Of a DNA stretch of 8,067 nucleotides, positions 6,013-8,067 are shown piece by piece. The stretch spans positions 1 through 8,067 of the forward strand of contig MAXT01000066.1 of assembly GCA_001751225.1 (NCBI GenBank), in the 5' to 3' direction. Under the pieces are notes generated by a model. That model saw only the letters and a list, made by a program, of their open reading frames with translations, had not been told where the DNA came from and did not search any database. The DNA is from Desulfuromonadales bacterium C00003107. GTDB taxonomy: Bacteria; Desulfobacterota; Desulfuromonadia; Desulfuromonadales; Syntrophotaleaceae. Each line of letters begins with the position of its first letter. The stretch's first letter is position 1. The translations under genes were made by a program, and so were the position numbers.

Positions 6013-7009
6013 CTGCCCCTCCACGGCCAGGGATCAGGATCTTTTCTTCCTCTTCGAGCTTCAGGATGATCTTGACGATTGTCTGTTGCATTGTTTCGAC
6101 CTCCGAAAGTTTCACGGGTCCCATGGCTTCAAGGTCGTCCTGAATCATTTCCGCTGCTCGGCCCGAAATGTTCTGAAATATCGATTCTTTGAGTCCGTCG
6201 GATGCCGACTTGAGGGCCAGGGTCAATTGATCGTTGTTGACCTCTCTCAGGACGGTTTGGAGGGTGCGACCGTCAAGGTTGATCAAGTCTTCGAACCTGA
6301 ACATGTTCTTGCGAATCTCTTCGGCCATATCCGGGTCGGTCTTTTCAATCCCCTCAAGAATGTTCTTATCCGCCCCTTGGCCCATATTGTTAATGATGTC
6401 GACCACCCGGTTGACGCCTCCCAGTTGTTGTTGTTTGTCCTGACGGGCGACGATACCGATTTCTTTGCGCAGGGCGTCTTCGATCTGGCCGACAATTTCT
6501 GGAGAAACCTGTTCAATTCGAGCAATACGATACATGATGTCGGAGCGGACAGAATCGTTCATGGAATTTAGAACCTTGGCTGAGTGGTCGATCTTCTGAG
6601 TCGACAAAATTAGCGCAACGGTTTGAGGATGTTCGTTTTCCAACAGGCTGGCGACCATGTGGGGCTGCATGATGGCAATGGTTTCCAAAGGGCGTGCTTC
6701 ATCTTCCCAAGTTACCTCCTCCATAAGCTTCTCGGCTCGTGCTTGGTCGCCGCCGCCAGAGATGACATTTTTAACAAAATCATTGCCACGAATAAAGATT
6801 CCGGCATGGGTTTTTTGGGTGCGGTGAAATTCGGCCACCACTTCTCGGGATACTTCGGCGGGGATGTGTTCAATGTTGACCATGCAACGGGTGATTTCAC
6901 GTACCTCGGTATTGCTAAGGGATTCAAAAACCTTTGAAGTAGCTTCCTCTCCAAGGCATAAAAGGAGAATGGCGGCTTTCTCTGCTCCCGATAAATTGTG
7001 GGCATCCAT
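5999..7009 (-). CDS. fliG: Flagellar motor switch protein FliG
   Basis: FliG is the rotor protein of the C-ring. It binds FliF on the MS ring, FliM below, and the stator charges that generate torque. The protein has 336 residues from the ATG at 7009. It shows the N-terminal FliF-binding domain (LSGAEKAAILLLCLGEE, 6-22), the EHPQ motif (126-129) and the MFxF-type motif MFRF (236-239). The torque helix region LREVNNDQLTLALKSASDGL leads to GRAAEMIQDDLEAMGPVKLS. By alignment to E. coli, the torque residues K264, R281, D288, D289 and R297 correspond to K267, R284, D291, D292 and K300 here, so all charges are kept. An in-frame TTG at 7018 would add MTN, but AAGGAG (7027-7022) is only 3 nt from it, against 12 nt from the ATG. 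Neither spacing is ideal. Confidence 0.96.
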   Translation of the reverse strand: MDAHNLSGAEKAAILLLCLGEEATSKVFESLSNTEVREITRCMVNIEHIPAEVSREVVAEFHRTQKTHAGIFIRGNDFVKNVISGGGDQARAEKLMEEVTWEDEARPLETIAIMQPHMVASLLENEHPQTVALILSTQKIDHSAKVLNSMNDSVRSDIMYRIARIEQVSPEIVGQIEDALRKEIGIVARQDKQQQLGGVNRVVDIINNMGQGADKNILEGIEKTDPDMAEEIRKNMFRFEDLINLDGRTLQTVLREVNNDQLTLALKSASDGLKESIFQNISGRAAEMIQDDLEAMGPVKLSEVETMQQTIVKIILKLEEEEKILIPGRGGADALV

Positions 7010-7026
7010 ATTGGTCAAGAGCTCCT

Positions 7027-8067
7027 TCAGCCTTCTTTAAGCCAGGTTTTGATGATTTGTGCGGAAACGTTTTCGGAATTCAATACCTGCTCCCGTATTT
7101 TCGCCGCTTCGGCATTGGGGCCTTCAAGTTGCAGCGGTTTTCCGGAAAGTTCCGATTCCAGCTGCTCGACGGTTTTGTAGTGCTCTACCATTTTGCCTTC
7201 GCCTTTAAGGGTCTTGACCAGTGGTCGGACGAGCAGAAAATAGAGGAGCAGGGCGGCGATCGTCAAGAGTCCGTATTTGACCATCGGCAAATAACTGTAA
7301 ATATCCGCTCCGGGCGTGGCTTCAGGAGCGGTTGTATCGTAAAAATCATTTTCAAAGGGGCGGGAAAGAACCACGATCTGGTCTCCACGCTCATCACTTA
7401 TTCCCAGGGCGCTTCGCACCATCTGCTCAATGGAAGTAAGTTCTTCGGCCGGCCGGGGTTCGTAGGTCGCTTCGTTTGCTTCGCCGGCAGGGAGCTGGCG
7501 ATCAGCAACCAATACCGCAACAGACAAGGTTTTGATGGAGCCTACCGATTCCACAATTTTGCTGACCGTTTTACTGACCTCGTAGTTGGTGGTCTCATCA
7601 CTGCGGTTGGAAGAGTTGAAACCCTGGCTGCCCGAGGATTCGTTGATATTCGACTCCACACCGGGGACGCCGCCATTGGTACTGTTGCCGCTCTTCTCGG
7701 TTGTGGCCTGTTCACTGCGGACTGCCGAGCCGTTGGGGTCATAGGCTTCTTCCAGATGCTCCCGTTGCGAGAAGTCGAGACTGGCGGTGATCTGGACCAG
7801 AGAATTGCCGACCCCCAGCGCTCGGTCGAGCAGGGATTGGGCACGGTTTTCCAAGCGTTTTTCCAGACTTTGTTGATATTGCTGCAAGCCTGGACTGAGA
7901 GGGCTATTCATGTCTGCTTGAGGAGATTTTGACAAGACTCGGCCGTTAGCATCGATAATCGAGACCTGACCGGCATGGAGTCCTTCAACGCTGCCTGACA
8001 CCAAATTGACAATGCCTTGGATCTGACCGTCATTAAGCTTGCGCCCCGGTACCAGTTTGACAATAAC
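7027..8067 (-). CDS. fliF: Flagellar MS-ring protein FliF (C-terminal part, runs off the window)
   Basis: The reading frame is open to the right edge, leaving 346 codons, roughly the last two thirds of a normal FliF of about 530-560 residues. FliF forms the MS ring in the inner membrane, the base on which the rotor and export gate assemble. The fragment opens with VIVKLVPGRKLNDGQIQGIV and LVSGSVEGL, the conserved end of the second ring-building motif. The FliF C-terminal periplasmic domain follows, with a flexible Ser/Asn/Gly-rich loop at about residues 110-160 (NSTNGGVPGVESNINESSGS region). The second transmembrane helix lies near 260-281 (KYGLLTIAALLLYFLLV). The cytoplasmic tail ends in VLNSENVSAQIIKTWLKEG, the FliG-binding segment. 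Its TGA stop is 17 nt before the fliG ATG. The true start is outside the window. Confidence 0.96.
   Translation of the reverse strand, partial: VIVKLVPGRKLNDGQIQGIVNLVSGSVEGLHAGQVSIIDANGRVLSKSPQADMNSPLSPGLQQYQQSLEKRLENRAQSLLDRALGVGNSLVQITASLDFSQREHLEEAYDPNGSAVRSEQATTEKSGNSTNGGVPGVESNINESSGSQGFNSSNRSDETTNYEVSKTVSKIVESVGSIKTLSVAVLVADRQLPAGEANEATYEPRPAEELTSIEQMVRSALGISDERGDQIVVLSRPFENDFYDTTAPEATPGADIYSYLPMVKYGLLTIAALLLYFLLVRPLVKTLKGEGKMVEHYKTVEQLESELSGKPLQLEGPNAEAAKIREQVLNSENVSAQIIKTWLKEG

Noticed and set aside
7057..7932. A 291-codon plus-strand open frame opposite fliF.
   Set aside because: It is antisense to unmistakable FliF sequence, including the transmembrane helix and the FliG-binding tail. 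Its translation lacks domain character, and the length is explained by the codon bias of fliF on the other strand.
1..8067. The possibility of a novel defence, mobile or biosynthetic system in the window.
   Set aside because: All ten coding regions fit a flagellar operon on one strand. There are no transposase, integrase, CRISPR or toxin-antitoxin signs, and no direct repeats beyond the short fliK repeat.

Overview
The window is a continuous stretch of a bacterial flagellar operon. Every gene lies on the minus strand, so transcription runs from the high-coordinate end to the low-coordinate end. In that order it reads fliF (3' part only), fliG, fliH, fliI, fliJ, a motE-like gene, fliK, flgD, a small 'flagellar operon protein' gene (TIGR02530 type), and the first 21 codons of flgE. 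Both end genes are cut by the window edges. I see no RNA genes, mobile elements, CRISPR arrays or pseudogenes, and no convincing Rho-independent terminator.

The gene order (fliF-G-H-I-J, motE-like, fliK, flgD, TIGR02530, flgE), the intermediate GC content and the strong AAGGAGGTGA-type ribosome binding sites suggest a Desulfobacterota/Deltaproteobacteria genome. A Desulfuromonas/Geobacter/Pelobacter relative fits best. This is inferred from gene order and protein character, not from a database search.

The genes form three functional blocks. At the right (about 5999-8067) are the MS-ring protein FliF and the rotor/switch protein FliG that sits on it. In the middle (about 3423-6012) are the soluble parts of the type III export machine: FliH (stator), FliI (ATPase) and FliJ (central stalk). 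At the left (1-2854) are the hook-building genes: FliK (hook-length ruler), FlgD (hook cap), the uncharacterised TIGR02530 protein and FlgE (hook subunit). Between the export and hook blocks sits a secreted coiled-coil protein with a MotE/MgtE-N-like C-terminus. The window thus follows the order of assembly from MS ring to export gate to hook.

Most junctions are tight: fliG/fliH overlap by about 14 nt, fliH/fliI share one base (TGATG), fliJ/motE overlap by four (ATGA), and flgD and the TIGR02530 gene are 2 nt apart. This implies one transcript with translational coupling. The exceptions are a 146-nt gap between fliI and fliJ, a 59-nt gap before fliK, and a 73-nt spacer before flgE that can fold into two adjacent hairpins. 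No non-coding stretch exceeds 300 bases. The window is mostly a conventional flagellar locus. The parts worth a second look are the TIGR02530 protein, the MotE-like protein, the in-frame 12-bp repeats in fliK and the structured flgE leader.
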